Assembly (NCBI GenBank): GCA_022767125.1
Contig: JALEPZ010000011.1
Location: forward strand, 1 to 42,430
DNA length: 42,430 nucleotides
Direction of reading: 5' to 3'
Source of the DNA: Phocaeicola plebeius
GTDB lineage: Bacteria > Bacteroidota > Bacteroidia > Bacteroidales > Bacteroidaceae
Shown: positions 8,313-16,919 of the stretch, one piece after another
Layout: each line of letters starts with the position of its first letter
Numbering within the stretch: the first letter of the stretch is position 1
Translations under genes and position numbers: made by a program
Notes under the pieces: model-generated
What the model was told of the DNA's origin: nothing
The model's database searches: none
Seen by the model: only the letters and a program-made list of their open reading frames with translations

Positions 8313-9293
8313 TCAGCGACGGGCCACAAGGTCGGCCAGGACGATCGCCGCCATCGCTTCCACGATGACCGGCGTCCTGAGGGCAAAGCACATATCGTGC
8401 CTTCCCGGGACATTGAGGGAGACGGTCTCCCCTGTCCTGATATTCAAAGTCCTCTGCTCCCTGCAGATGCTTGCTGTCGGCTTGAAGGCCACCCTGAACT
8501 TGATTTCCGAACCGTTGGTGATGCCACCGTTGATGCCGCCGGCGCCGTTTTTGACGGTCCTGACCGTCCCGTCCTCAAGGGTCAGGGCATCATTGTGCTC
8601 GGATCCCTTCATCCGTGCGGCCGCAAATCCGTCACCGAACTCGACCCCGCGTACTCCAGGAATCGAGAACAATGCATGTGAAAGAAGAGACTCGGCCGAA
8701 TCGAAGAACGGCTCTCCCAGACCGGCGGGAACTCCGCTGACGGTGCACTCAACGATGCCTCCGATCGAGTCCCCTTCCCTGGAAGTCCTGTCAAGCAGTC
8801 CGTTCCACTTCTCCCTGTCGGTCTCTCCTCCTATCTCGACCAGTTCCGCCCTGAAGTCCATTCCGGTCATCTTCCTGGCGATGGTGCCCGCAGCCACAAC
8901 CGGCAGGGTGATTCTTCCTGAGAAATGCCCTCCACCGCGCGGATCGTTGAAACCGTTCCATTTCACTCCGGCGACATAGTCGGCATGTCCCGGACGCGGA
9001 ACAGCCTTGAGGGCCTCATAGTCCGACGAGCGGGTGTTGCCGTTTCTGAATATGATGGCAATCGGACTGCCGGTGGTCCGCCCTTCAAACACTCCGCTGA
9101 GAATCTCCGGCTCATCCGCTTCGACTCTCGGGGTAGTACCCTTGGCCCCGCTCTTGCGGCGGAGGATATCCGCCATCAAGTCCTCGGCGCTCAGGCATAT
9201 TCCAGCCTTGACCCCGTCTACAACTATTCCGATCCCGGTCCCGTGGGATTCTCCGAATATGCTGACTCTGAAACTGTTTCCGAAACTATCCAT
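8313..9293 (-). CDS. aroC: Chorismate synthase
   Basis: 326 residues converting EPSP to chorismate, the last step of the shikimate pathway, with reduced FMN. Conserved blocks are SFRVSIFGESHGTGIGIVVD at the N-terminus, the RPGHADYVAGVKW region, DPRGGGHFSGRITLP in the middle, and GRHDMCFALRTPVIVEAMAA near the end. Length is slightly below the common 350-360 residues. It is the first gene of the operon and is preceded by a perfect -7 box 36 bases upstream. sufB follows after 68 bases, so a second promoter there is possible. Confidence 0.95.
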   Translation of the reverse strand: MDSFGNSFRVSIFGESHGTGIGIVVDGVKAGICLSAEDLMADILRRKSGAKGTTPRVEADEPEILSGVFEGRTTGSPIAIIFRNGNTRSSDYEALKAVPRPGHADYVAGVKWNGFNDPRGGGHFSGRITLPVVAAGTIARKMTGMDFRAELVEIGGETDREKWNGLLDRTSREGDSIGGIVECTVSGVPAGLGEPFFDSAESLLSHALFSIPGVRGVEFGDGFAAARMKGSEHNDALTLEDGTVRTVKNGAGGINGGITNGSEIKFRVAFKPTASICREQRTLNIRTGETVSLNVPGRHDMCFALRTPVIVEAMAAIVLADLVARR

Positions 9294-9328
9294 CTTTCGT
9301 CAATTTTTGCCGACAACATTCATACTTG

Positions 9329-9336
9329 CAAATATA
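9329..9336 (-). promoter_or_regulatory. Predicted -7 promoter element of the aroC-suf operon
   Basis: On the minus strand the bases read TATATTTG, a perfect match to TAnnTTTG, 36 bases before the aroC start. No clear -33 TTTG was seen at 19-21 bases. Confidence 0.5.
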
Positions 9337-9417
9337 CCATTTTTTCGGCAGTCAGTCACTATATCTGTTTCAAGCTGACAGCCAGATTGTCGCGGAAGAA
9401 ATCAACTGCTGACAGAG

Positions 9418-9576
9418 CTATTCACTATCCGGTCGACGTACAGCCTTGCGGCGGAGGGCGAAGACGGGCAGGACGAGGATGATGGCAATCAGGGAGAAGG
9501 CCATGCCTGAAATGGTACCGACTGCGAAGTCGAACCAGAAGACCTCCTGGGGACCATCAGAAAGGAACGGGAGCAG
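9418..9576 (-). pseudogene. C-terminal remnant of a membrane protein
   Basis: Fifty-two codons are open on the minus strand before an in-frame TGA at 9577-9579. They encode PFLSDGPQEVFWFDFAVG, a hydrophobic transmembrane stretch (GMAFSLIAIILVLPVFAL) and a basic tail RRKAVRRPDSE before TAG at 9418-9420. The stretch has no start codon of its own and looks like the tail of a larger gene whose body is gone. It abuts the broken start of the queH fragment on the other strand, which marks a rearrangement point. The parent family was not recognised. Confidence 0.4.
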
Positions 9577-9956
9577 TCAAAGGGCTTGAGAAAGAACCGG
9601 AGAGAGGTGCACGATGTACCATGTGCTTCAGATTCAGGTTGACCAGGGCTGCAGAATATGCCCTTGAAAACGGCTATACGCTTTTGACGACGACCCTGGC
9701 TTCATCCCGGTGGAAGGACCTTCTTCAGGTCAATGCTGCCGGAGCATGGGCTGTGGAACAGGTCAACAGAAAAGCACAGGAAGAGTCATGTGGACTGACA
9801 TCGGGGGCTGTTTGTCCTCCTTCAGGGCAGAAAGTCACCTGGTGGGCACAGAACTGGCGGAAAGGGGGCCTGCAGGAAAGGCGCAACTTCTTGATCAAGG
9901 AATTGAATATGTACAACCAGAACTGGTGCGGTTGCGAGTTTTCACGAAACCGATAA
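9573..9956 (+). pseudogene. queH: N-terminally truncated epoxyqueuosine reductase QueH
   Basis: The open frame begins in mid-protein: AVKGLEKEPERGARC, then CTMCFRFRLTRAAEYALENG, TTTLASSRWKDLLQVNAAG, NWRKGGLQERR and NMYNQNWCGCEFSR. These are consecutive blocks of QueH (DUF208), which reduces epoxyqueuosine in tRNA modification. The N-terminal third, with the metal-binding adjacent Cys pair, is missing, and the frame upstream of about 9570 belongs to a different sequence. The internal CxxC and final CGC are kept. About 20 extra residues between VEQ and WWAQNWRK may reflect two compensating frameshifts. An ATG at 9621 could start a 111-residue product, but it would lack essential cysteines. Confidence 0.72.
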
Positions 9957-9959
9957 ACA

Positions 9960-11012
9960 TCATGCAATATTATCCAAACCAAACGTATAAATTACTACTT
10001 TATCAACATCTTGTTTAATGCAATATAACAGATTTTCCGTGGCAATGATTCTGGATACGGCAAATGGCAAAACTAAATCTTCAAGATGCCTTCCGTTCCA
10101 ATCATAAACTTTTATATAATTCGCTTCATCTTTTTCAGAGTATTCTGAATAGGAAACATCAGAATAAAGGAAGTATATTTTATCTTTGGTTGTAGTAACA
10201 TTCACATTTCCAGCCAAACTTTTATCGTAATCTATTGTATATTCTGTTCCAATTTTTGCTTTAATGTGTACTTGCGGCATTGTAGCATCCTTATGCTCAT
10301 AAACACGATGAACATGGTTGTTATCAATATTAAAGATCTCGAAATAATCAGATGACAACAAGGATATCACGAATGAATTCCCTAATGGATTAGATTGCAT
10401 TATTGATTGATATACACTTCCTACATATATACCTTCAATAAATTCAGAATGTGGCATATAGTAATTATCATGCGGTATGATCCGGCCTGTTTTACAATCC
10501 AATAATCCAAAACGCATGTCTTTGATTGCGCCCAAACATATTACATAATCTTTCAAAGCCAGGAATTTGGTTGGACGAAAAACCTCGGTGTATGGATAGT
10601 TCACACCATCATTCTGTTCATTACCTGAACTTAATAAAACATCAATTGGAATCGAATGGAGCGTTTTTCTTCCGTTATCTGAGAAATACAATGATGAATC
10701 ATTGATGGATAACTGTCTCCCTATACGAATGTACTCACCTGGACCACGTCCTTCATGCCCCCAACTTTTAATCAGATTTCCACTTCCTGTATCAATTATG
10801 TGGAAGCAACTATTTGAATTATCTGCTGTTATAATTATATTCTTTTGATATATAATGGCATCCCGAATAGTGCCTATTGTATCAAAATCATATTCATTCA
10901 GCACTTGATAATTATCCAATTTGTACTGTTTTACATTGCTGTTTGTCCCGCCATTCATACACGACACAAACAACAATGCAAAACCAATGAATGCTAGTTC
11001 CTTTCTTACCAT
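9960..11012 (-). CDS. 6-bladed beta-propeller lipoprotein (second copy)
   Basis: 350 residues with a lipoprotein signal (ALLFVSC, Cys about residue 18). Repeated beta-rich blades include KSWGHEGRGPGEYIRIGR, a hallmark NHL-like turn of the BF3164-like propellers, plus SINDSSLYFSDNGRKTLHSI and YIKVYDWNGRHLEDLVLPF. It appears full length, unlike its neighbours. Its ATG overlaps the stop codon of the preceding peptide tail by a few bases (AGATGGTAA), a coupling like that of the NVEALA/propeller pair at 1.6-2.9 kb. The DNA is clearly AT-richer than the flanking backbone, which suggests recent acquisition. The ligand is unknown. Confidence 0.75.
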   Translation of the reverse strand: MVRKELAFIGFALLFVSCMNGGTNSNVKQYKLDNYQVLNEYDFDTIGTIRDAIIYQKNIIITADNSNSCFHIIDTGSGNLIKSWGHEGRGPGEYIRIGRQLSINDSSLYFSDNGRKTLHSIPIDVLLSSGNEQNDGVNYPYTEVFRPTKFLALKDYVICLGAIKDMRFGLLDCKTGRIIPHDNYYMPHSEFIEGIYVGSVYQSIMQSNPLGNSFVISLLSSDYFEIFNIDNNHVHRVYEHKDATMPQVHIKAKIGTEYTIDYDKSLAGNVNVTTTKDKIYFLYSDVSYSEYSEKDEANYIKVYDWNGRHLEDLVLPFAVSRIIATENLLYCIKQDVDKVVIYTFGLDNIA

Positions 11013-11097
11013 CTTGCTCCTTCGCGATATTTATCTTTAGTCGGATCAGTTGGGTGCAATGCTTCGCAATCATAATTCGGATCGGGAATGCAATCAT
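11006..11097 (-). pseudogene. Tail of a probable NVEALA-type peptide gene
   Basis: In the minus frame that stops at 11006-11008 the codons read DCI, PDPNYDCEALHPTDPTKD, KYREGARW, stop. I recall this kind of Cys-containing, DCEALHPTDP-type ending from NVEALA peptides, but that is memory, not a search. The signal peptide and NVEALA motif are missing: an in-frame stop lies just upstream and the DNA there belongs to a truncated ATPase gene. Position immediately before a propeller gene, with stop/start overlap, supports the call. Confidence 0.5.
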
Positions 11098-11250
11098 TCA
11101 CATCTGGAAATCAAATCGGTTCTCAAAGGTTTCTCTGATAAGAAAAGTCTTACCAACACGACGTCTTCCATATACGGCAACAAATTGTGAGTACTCTTCG
11201 TAGATAGTGTTTTGTAGTATCTGTTTTTCTTTATCTCGACCTATGAGCAT
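11098..11250 (-). pseudogene. First 50 codons of an AAA-type ATPase gene, body deleted
   Basis: ATG at 11250 opens a frame reading MLIGRDKEKQILQNTIYEEY, then QFVAVYGRRRVGKTFLIRE, with a complete Walker A (GRRRVGKT), and stops at TGA 11098-11100 after ENRFDFQM. This is the N-terminus of the bacterial/archaeal ATP_bind (DUF234-associated) ATPase family, whose members have about 380-480 residues. The break is at or next to the stop, where the peptide-tail remnant begins. The upstream promoter is intact. The 50-residue product would have no function I can name. Confidence 0.75.
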
Positions 11251-11275
11251 AACATTATTGTTCTAAATGACACCA

Positions 11276-11305
11276 CAAAGATAGTAACATTTCGTAAGAA
11301 AACAA
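11276..11305 (-). promoter_or_regulatory. Intact promoter of the truncated ATPase gene
   Basis: On the minus strand TTG (11303-11305), a 19-base spacer and TATCTTTG (11276-11283) give a good -33/-7 pair, with the ATG about 25 bases after the -7 box. Because the ATPase body is lost, this promoter may now drive the propeller gene. Confidence 0.55.
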
Positions 11306-11410
11306 GCGGAAAGCGGTAAAACTATGCAGTTTCCGCTGATTTATTAACGAAATAATCGAAATTAGGGTATCATTATAGGAATTTTTCAGCTTCATTCTAC
11401 GGAATAAATC

Positions 11411-11449
11411 TCGGGCTGAATCTTGTCATCAATGCAAGTTTCAGCCCGA
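11411..11449. terminator. Strong hairpin, likely bidirectional terminator
   Basis: TCGGGCTGAA (11411-11420) pairs perfectly with TTCAGCCCGA (11440-11449). After one T-T mismatch the stem continues with CTTG/CAAG, leaving a 9-base loop. It lies 57 bases past the stop of the small acidic gene at 11507. Confidence 0.6.
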
Positions 11450-11506
11450 AATTATTTGAACGAAGTCAAGCAAATTACTCCGTCACAATATCATACCTGA
11501 AATGAA

Positions 11507-11842
11507 TCATTCCACCTCGCCGAGAGAATTCCCGTACTCCATTTCGCCCTGCACGACGAAGAACACGTCTTCAGGGTCGAACGGTCCCATACCATCCTTC
11601 TGGGCCGCCTTGATGACGAAATCCACGATCTCGTCCTGGTCGATGTTGATGAACCCTTCTTCGTCAGGCTCCACATCGAGGCAGCCGCTGGTGGTATAGT
11701 AGTCCACAATCACATCCAGGATATAGTACAAATCCTCGTCCGTGAACTTTTCCTTCAGTTCCTGCGGCAGATACTGCTTGATGAACTCAATGGTCTTCTC
11801 GTCGTCCTGGTCGTCCAACAAGAAATCGTCTTCCATTCCCAT
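11507..11842 (-). CDS. Conserved acidic hypothetical protein downstream of thioredoxin
   Basis: 111 residues, very acidic, no signal peptide or membrane segment. The N-terminus is MGMEDDFLLDDQDDEKTIEF, followed by FIKQYLPQELKEKFTDEDLY, a helix-rich middle and EEGFINIDQDEIVDFVI. I recognise the type as a small protein kept next to thioredoxin in Bacteroides-like genomes but know no function. It starts 31 bases after the thioredoxin gene and is probably co-transcribed with it, ending before a strong hairpin. Confidence 0.7.
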   Translation of the reverse strand: MGMEDDFLLDDQDDEKTIEFIKQYLPQELKEKFTDEDLYYILDVIVDYYTTSGCLDVEPDEEGFINIDQDEIVDFVIKAAQKDGMGPFDPEDVFFVVQGEMEYGNSLGEVE

Positions 11843-11873
11843 TGTGGTCTGTCTTTAGAAGTGAAACACCGGC

Positions 11874-12188
11874 TTACAACAACGCCTCCACCTTGGCCTG
11901 CAAGGCAGCCTTCGTAGTGGCTCCCACCTGCTTGTCCACAATCTCGCCGTTCTTGATGAACAGTACGGTCGGAATGTTGCGGATACCGAACTGAGCGGGC
12001 AGCTCGTCGTTCTCGTCCACATTGCACTTGCCGATGTTCACCCGGTCCTTGTACTCCTCTGCCAGTTCCTCGACATAAGGAGCAATCTGCTTGCAAGGTC
12101 CACACCAAGTGGCCCAAAAATCCAACACTACGGGCTTTCCTTCAGCCACGATCGATTCGAAATTGCTGTCTGTAATACTTAATGCCAT
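11874..12188 (-). CDS. trxA: Thioredoxin
   Basis: 104 residues, standard thioredoxin size. The active site WCGPCKQ follows VVLDFWAT, with the conserved cis-Pro segment [19 protein letters not shown]. It is cytosolic (no signal peptide) and acts as a general protein disulfide reductase. It lies 45 bases downstream of dnaE, with its own promoter overlapping the dnaE stop codon, and is followed by a small acidic protein gene. Confidence 0.96.
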   Translation of the reverse strand: MALSITDSNFESIVAEGKPVVLDFWATWCGPCKQIAPYVEELAEEYKDRVNIGKCNVDENDELPAQFGIRNIPTVLFIKNGEIVDKQVGATTKAALQAKVEALL

Positions 12189-12225
12189 AATCTATGTCTT
12201 TAAATGATTTGTTGTTTTTACTGCG

Positions 12226-12254
12226 CAAATATACTAATTTATTTTATAGGCCAA
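12226..12254 (-). promoter_or_regulatory. Predicted trxA promoter
   Basis: TTG (12252-12254), 18-base spacer, TATATTTG (12226-12233) on the minus strand, 38 bases before the trxA start. The -7 box is perfect and lies at the dnaE stop codon. Confidence 0.55.
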
Positions 12255-15200
12255 CCAGGATTGGCTCTTTAAATAATTCATCAGTTCCTTGCCCACCCTG
12301 ATTTTCTGCGTATGCGAGAGCAGGTTCACGTGCATCTGCCCGTCCTCGTCCTGGATGTGGAACGCCAGTTCGGCCGTGCCGGGACTCTTCTTCACCAGGG
12401 CCGAAAAGTCGGTGATGAACTCCTCGTTGACGGCCGACAGCGACAGCGACACCGTGAGTTTCTCGATCAGCCGGTCCTTCACCTCCGGGAGGAGTTCGAT
12501 GGAAGTCACCTTCACCTCCCATTCGTCGGGCTTCCACTGGCGCGGCTGGCACTTGCCGTGCATGAGCAGGAACATGCCGTTGGCGAAAAAGTTCTTCTTC
12601 TCCACCCAGTCGTTCCCGAAGAAAGCGAACTCCGCCACCCCCGAATAATCCTCCACCTTGGCCACCCCGTAGGGCTTGCCCGTCTTGGTGTAGCCCTCGC
12701 GCACCGCGGTCACGATGCCGCCCATCAGCAGCTCGCGGTTCTGCAGCGGCGTCAGGTCGGCCAGTTCGGCCATGTGCACCGTGCAGACCTCCTTCAGGAT
12801 GACGGCAAACTCGTCGAGCGGATGCGCCGACAGGTAGATGCCCACCAGGTCGCGCTCGCGGTTCAGGCGTTCCAGGTCGCTCCAGGCCGGGGCCGGACAG
12901 ATTTCCGGCGTAGCCACCTCCACGGCATGTTCGCCGCCGAAGAGGGAATTGGCAGCCGCAGCCTTGTCGATCTGGTACCGGTTGCCGTAGCGTATCAGCA
13001 CCTCCGAGAACTGCTCGTCTTTCGCGTTCTTCACGAAGAAATCCTCGCGCTTGATTTCGCCGAAGCTGTCGAAGCCGCCGGCCAGCGCCAGGTTTTCGAT
13101 GTTCTTGCGGTTGCAGGCCGAGAGGTTGACCCGCTGCACGAAGTCGAAGATGCCCTTGAACGGTCCGTTCTTCTCGCGCTCTTCCAGGATGGCCAGCACC
13201 GCCCCCTCGCCGACCCCCTTCACGGCTCCCAGCCCGAAGCGGATGCTGCCGTGGGAGTTGACGGAGAACTTCAGGCGGCTTTCGTTGACGTCGGGTCCCA
13301 GCACCTGGATGCCCGTCGCCTTGCATTCGTCCATCAGCTTGGTGATTTCGTTGATGTTCGAGATGTTGCGGCTCATGGTGGCCGCCATGTACTCCGACGG
13401 GAAGTTGGCCTTGAGGTACGCCGTCTGGTAGGCCACCCACGAATAGCACGTGGCGTGCGACTTGTTGAAGGCATACGACGCGAACTTCTCCCAGTCCGCC
13501 CAGATTTTTTCGAGCACCTTGGGGTCGTGGCCGTTCTTCTGCCCGCCGCTGATGAACTTGGGCTTCATGTGGTCCAGCTTGTCGCGCAGCTTCTTGCCCA
13601 TCGCCTTACGCAAGGCATCCGACTCGCCACGGGTGAAATCGGCCAGCAGGCGCGAGAGCAGCATCACCTGCTCCTGATACACCGTGATGCCGTACGTGTC
13701 CTTCAGGTACTTCTCCATGATGGGGATGTCGTACTCGATGGGCTTGCGTCCCTGCTTGCGGTCGATGAAATCGGGGATATAGTCCATCGGGCCGGGCCGG
13801 TAGAGGGCGTTCATGGCAATGAGGTCCTCGAAGGTGGTGGGCTGCAGTTCGCGGAGGTACTTCTGCATCCCCGCCGACTCGAACTGGAAGGTGCCGATGG
13901 TGCGGCCCTCCGTATAGAGGCGGTAGGTGGCCGGATCGTCGATGGGGATGCTGTCGATATCGAGCACGATGCCCTTGCTCTGCCGGATGTTCTCGATGGC
14001 CTCCTTGATGATGGAGAGGGTCTTCAGGCCCAGGAAGTCCATCTTGATCAGGCCCGTGTCCTCGATGACCGAACCTTCGTACTGGGTCACCAGCATCTTC
14101 TCGCCCGTCTCCTTGTCGTCGGCGGTGCTCACCGGTACCCAGTCGGTAATGTCGTCGCGGCAGATGATGGTGCCGCAGGCATGCACGCCCGTGTTGCGCA
14201 CGTTGCCCTCCAGCATCTTGGCATACTTGATGGTGTCGCGCAGCACCGGGTCGGACGACACTTCGGCCTGCTGCAGTTCGGGCACATAGGCAATGGCGTT
14301 GGGCAGGTTCATCTTCTTGTCGGGAATCTTGTCGGGAATGAGCTTGCACAGCCGGTCCGACTCGGGCAAGGGCAGCTTCTGCACCCGCGCCACATCCTTG
14401 ATGGCCAGCTTCGTCGCCATCGTGCCGTAGGTGATGATATGGGCCACCTTCTCCTGGCCGTACTTTTCCGTCACCCAGTTCAGCACGCGGCCCCGGCCGT
14501 CGTCGTCGAAATCCACGTCGATATCGGGGAGGGAGATACGGTCGGGGTTCAGGAAACGCTCGAACAGCAGGTCGTACTTGATGGGGTCGATCTGCGTGAT
14601 GCCCAGGCAGTAGGCCACCGCCGAACCGGCCGCCGAGCCACGGCCCGGACCCACGGACACATCGAGCTGATGGCGGGCCGCGGCGATGAAGTCCTGCACG
14701 ATGAGGAAGTAGCCCGGGAAACCCATGGTCTTCATGATGTGCAGCTCGAACTTGATGCGCTCCTTCACTTCGTCGCTCAGTTCCTCGCCGTAGCGCCGCC
14801 GCGCCCCGTCATAGGCCAGCTTGGCCAGATAGTCGGCCTCCAGCTTGATGCGGTAGAGCTTGTCGTACCCGCCCAGGCGGTCGATCTTGGCCTGTGCGGC
14901 CCCCTCCTCCATCACCACGTTCCCGTTCTCGTCGCGGGTGAACTCGTCAAAGAGGTCCTTCTCGGTATATTTCTTCCGATACTCCTCCTCCGTGCCGAAA
15001 TCCGCAGGGATGGCGAAGGTGGGCATAATCGGGGCATGGTCGATGCTGTAGAACTCCACCTGGTCGCAGATGTCGCACGTATTGGCCAGTGCCTCCGGCA
15101 CATCGGCAAACAGTTCGTTCATCTCCTCGCGCGTCTTCATCCACTCCTGCTTCGTGTAGAGCATCCGCGACGGGTCGTCGAGGTCCTTGCCCGTACTCAG

Positions 15201-16031
15201 GCAGATCAGGCGGTCGTGGGCCTCGGCGTTCTCCTCCTCCACGAAGTGCACGTCGTTGGTACACACCAGCTTGATTCCGTAGCGGCGGGCATATTCCGTC
15301 AGTTTTTCGTTCACTGCCTGCTGCAGGGGGTAGGTCTCATGGTTCGCACGGGGCACCGTCGCCTTGTGGCGCTGCAGCTCCAGGTAGAAGTCGGGGCCGA
15401 ACACCTCCTTGTACCATCCGATGGCCTCCTCGGCCTCGGCCAGCTCTCCCGCCGTGATCCGCCGGGGAATCTCCCCGCCCAGACAGGCCGAGCAGACAAT
15501 CAGGCCCTCGCGGTACTTCTTCAGCTCCTCCCGGTCGGTACGGGGACGCATATAGAAGCCCTCCGTCCAGGCCTTCGACACCAGTTTGATCAGGTTGTGA
15601 TAGCCCTTCTCGTTCTTGGCCAGCACCACCAGGTGGTAGCCGCTCTGGTCGGGTTTTCCTTCCTTATTATATAGACGGCGGCGGGCCACATACATTTCGC
15701 AGCCGATGATGGGTTTGAACAGCCGCTTCCTGGCGGCCTGCAGCTGCTCGCGGCAGGCTGCCAGGTCCTCCTCGGGATGCTCGGAAGCCTCCTTGCCGCT
15801 CTCCAGGGCGGCGATGCGCTTCTTCAGGTCCTTGATTTCCCCGTTCGTCCCCCCGTTCTTCTTGTTGACGTAGTTGAAGAACTCCTTTATGCCGAACATG
15901 TTGCCATGGTCGGTCACTGCAATTCCCCTCATGCCGTTGGCGATAGCCTTGTCTACCAGCCGGGGGATGGAAGCCTGTCCGTCCAATATGGAATACTGGG
16001 TATGGACATGCAAGTGAACAAAATCCTGCAT
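12234..16031 (-). CDS. dnaE: DNA polymerase III alpha subunit
   Basis: 1265 residues, the replicative polymerase of the Bacteroidetes. The N-terminal PHP domain begins HLHVHTQYSILDGQ. The polymerase core shows VGPGRGSAAGS (about residues 460-470), the catalytic PDIDVDFDDDGR (about 502-513), MNALYRPGPMDYIPDF and KSHATCYSWVAYQ. An OB-fold region with GGIVTAVREGYTKTGKPYG lies near the C-terminus. The start was set at ATG 16031 because the family begins at MQDFVHLHVH and a good promoter lies just upstream; the open frame extends 37 codons further without support. An insertion of roughly 30 charged residues (about 62-100) in the PHP domain looks like a coiled-coil loop. Confidence 0.97.
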   Translation of the reverse strand: MQDFVHLHVHTQYSILDGQASIPRLVDKAIANGMRGIAVTDHGNMFGIKEFFNYVNKKNGGTNGEIKDLKKRIAALESGKEASEHPEEDLAACREQLQAARKRLFKPIIGCEMYVARRRLYNKEGKPDQSGYHLVVLAKNEKGYHNLIKLVSKAWTEGFYMRPRTDREELKKYREGLIVCSACLGGEIPRRITAGELAEAEEAIGWYKEVFGPDFYLELQRHKATVPRANHETYPLQQAVNEKLTEYARRYGIKLVCTNDVHFVEEENAEAHDRLICLSTGKDLDDPSRMLYTKQEWMKTREEMNELFADVPEALANTCDICDQVEFYSIDHAPIMPTFAIPADFGTEEEYRKKYTEKDLFDEFTRDENGNVVMEEGAAQAKIDRLGGYDKLYRIKLEADYLAKLAYDGARRRYGEELSDEVKERIKFELHIMKTMGFPGYFLIVQDFIAAARHQLDVSVGPGRGSAAGSAVAYCLGITQIDPIKYDLLFERFLNPDRISLPDIDVDFDDDGRGRVLNWVTEKYGQEKVAHIITYGTMATKLAIKDVARVQKLPLPESDRLCKLIPDKIPDKKMNLPNAIAYVPELQQAEVSSDPVLRDTIKYAKMLEGNVRNTGVHACGTIICRDDITDWVPVSTADDKETGEKMLVTQYEGSVIEDTGLIKMDFLGLKTLSIIKEAIENIRQSKGIVLDIDSIPIDDPATYRLYTEGRTIGTFQFESAGMQKYLRELQPTTFEDLIAMNALYRPGPMDYIPDFIDRKQGRKPIEYDIPIMEKYLKDTYGITVYQEQVMLLSRLLADFTRGESDALRKAMGKKLRDKLDHMKPKFISGGQKNGHDPKVLEKIWADWEKFASYAFNKSHATCYSWVAYQTAYLKANFPSEYMAATMSRNISNINEITKLMDECKATGIQVLGPDVNESRLKFSVNSHGSIRFGLGAVKGVGEGAVLAILEEREKNGPFKGIFDFVQRVNLSACNRKNIENLALAGGFDSFGEIKREDFFVKNAKDEQFSEVLIRYGNRYQIDKAAAANSLFGGEHAVEVATPEICPAPAWSDLERLNRERDLVGIYLSAHPLDEFAVILKEVCTVHMAELADLTPLQNRELLMGGIVTAVREGYTKTGKPYGVAKVEDYSGVAEFAFFGNDWVEKKNFFANGMFLLMHGKCQPRQWKPDEWEVKVTSIELLPEVKDRLIEKLTVSLSLSAVNEEFITDFSALVKKSPGTAELAFHIQDEDGQMHVNLLSHTQKIRVGKELMNYLKSQSWLAYKIN

Positions 16032-16059
16032 AATCTCTGTGTTTAATTGGAAACGGTAA

Positions 16060-16090
16060 CAAAGATACCATCCTTCAGCGAAACCACAAA
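16060..16090 (-). promoter_or_regulatory. Predicted dnaE promoter
   Basis: A full consensus pair on the minus strand: TTTG (16087-16090), exactly 19 bases, then TATCTTTG (16060-16067), 29 bases before the dnaE ATG. This supports the shorter dnaE start. Confidence 0.65.
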
Positions 16091-16158
16091 ACCCCAGGCG
16101 AAAAGAATCTTCCGAGGGCACTTTTTTGGCCCCGAAAGGCAATTCCGGAGGCGATTTC

Positions 16159-16189
16159 TTGCAGAATTGTCAAAAAAGGCTTATTTTTG
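16159..16189 (+). promoter_or_regulatory. Predicted psd-pssA promoter
   Basis: TTG (16159-16161), 20 bases, then TATTTTTG (16182-16189), a perfect TAnnTTTG. The psd ATG at 16211 follows 22 bases after the -7 box. Divergent from the dnaE promoter about 70 bases away. Confidence 0.6.
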
Positions 16190-16210
16190 CCGGATAAAAC
16201 GCAACTTTGT

Positions 16211-16906
16211 ATGGCCCAACTGAAGAGAATAAAGAAAATAAAGAAGATACGACTGCACCGTGAAGGCACACATATTCTGATTACCAGCGCTCTGTTATTG
16301 CTTCTGGCCAATGCGGCCATCTACTGGGGAATCGACATGAAAACGCCTTTCTACGTGACAGCCACCGTCAGCCTGATTGTCTATCTGCTGATGGTGAACT
16401 TTTTCCGTTGCCCTATCCGCCTGTTCGAGGGGGATACGGAACGGATGGTCGTGGCGCCTGCCGACGGAAAGATTGTCGTCATCGAGGAAGTGGACGAAAA
16501 CGAGTATTTCCACGAGCGGCGGCTGATGATTTCCATCTTCATGAGTATCACCAACGTACATGCCAACTGGTATCCGGTGGACGGTGTGGTGCGCCACATT
16601 GACCACCACAACGGTCGGTTCATGAAAGCCTACCTCCCGAAAGCCAGCACCGAGAACGAACGTTCGATGGTGGTCATCGAAACGCCCCAGGGACACACCG
16701 TCATGGCCCGCCAGATTGCCGGCGCCATCGCCCGCCGCATTGTCACCTACGCCGAAGTGGGCGAAGAGTGCTTCATCGACGAGCACATGGGATTCATCAA
16801 GTTCGGTTCGCGCGTGGATGTCTACCTGCCCCTCGACAGCGAAGTCTGCGTCAGGATGGGCCAGCGCACCACGGGCAACCAGACCGTCATCGCCAAGCTA
16901 AAATAA
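16211..16906 (+). CDS. psd: Phosphatidylserine decarboxylase proenzyme
   Basis: 231 residues of the short (type II-like) Psd family, which decarboxylates phosphatidylserine to phosphatidylethanolamine at the inner membrane. A basic start ([17 protein letters not shown]) precedes two hydrophobic segments (about residues 22-65). Family blocks are [35 protein letters not shown] and the self-cleavage site [10 protein letters not shown], where Gly199-Ser200 should yield the pyruvoyl group. ATG 16211 is chosen over the in-frame TTG at 16187 because it follows the promoter at normal distance. pssA starts 13 bases downstream, so substrate-making and substrate-using enzymes are encoded together. Confidence 0.94.
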   Translation: MAQLKRIKKIKKIRLHREGTHILITSALLLLLANAAIYWGIDMKTPFYVTATVSLIVYLLMVNFFRCPIRLFEGDTERMVVAPADGKIVVIEEVDENEYFHERRLMISIFMSITNVHANWYPVDGVVRHIDHHNGRFMKAYLPKASTENERSMVVIETPQGHTVMARQIAGAIARRIVTYAEVGEECFIDEHMGFIKFGSRVDVYLPLDSEVCVRMGQRTTGNQTVIAKLK

Positions 16907-16919
16907 GGAGAACCTGCCT

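Noticed and set aside
9710-10018. 102-codon plus-strand frame overlapping queH
   Set aside because: It is the +2 frame of the queH fragment and runs into the antisense of the propeller gene. No family blocks appear in it.
12312-15674. 1120-codon open frame on the plus strand across dnaE
   Set aside because: It is antisense to the secure dnaE gene, His/Val/Leu-rich with no domain, and caused by the high GC codon pattern. The same holds for long plus-strand frames over the GH95 gene, the antiporter, the subtilase and the vapE-like gene.
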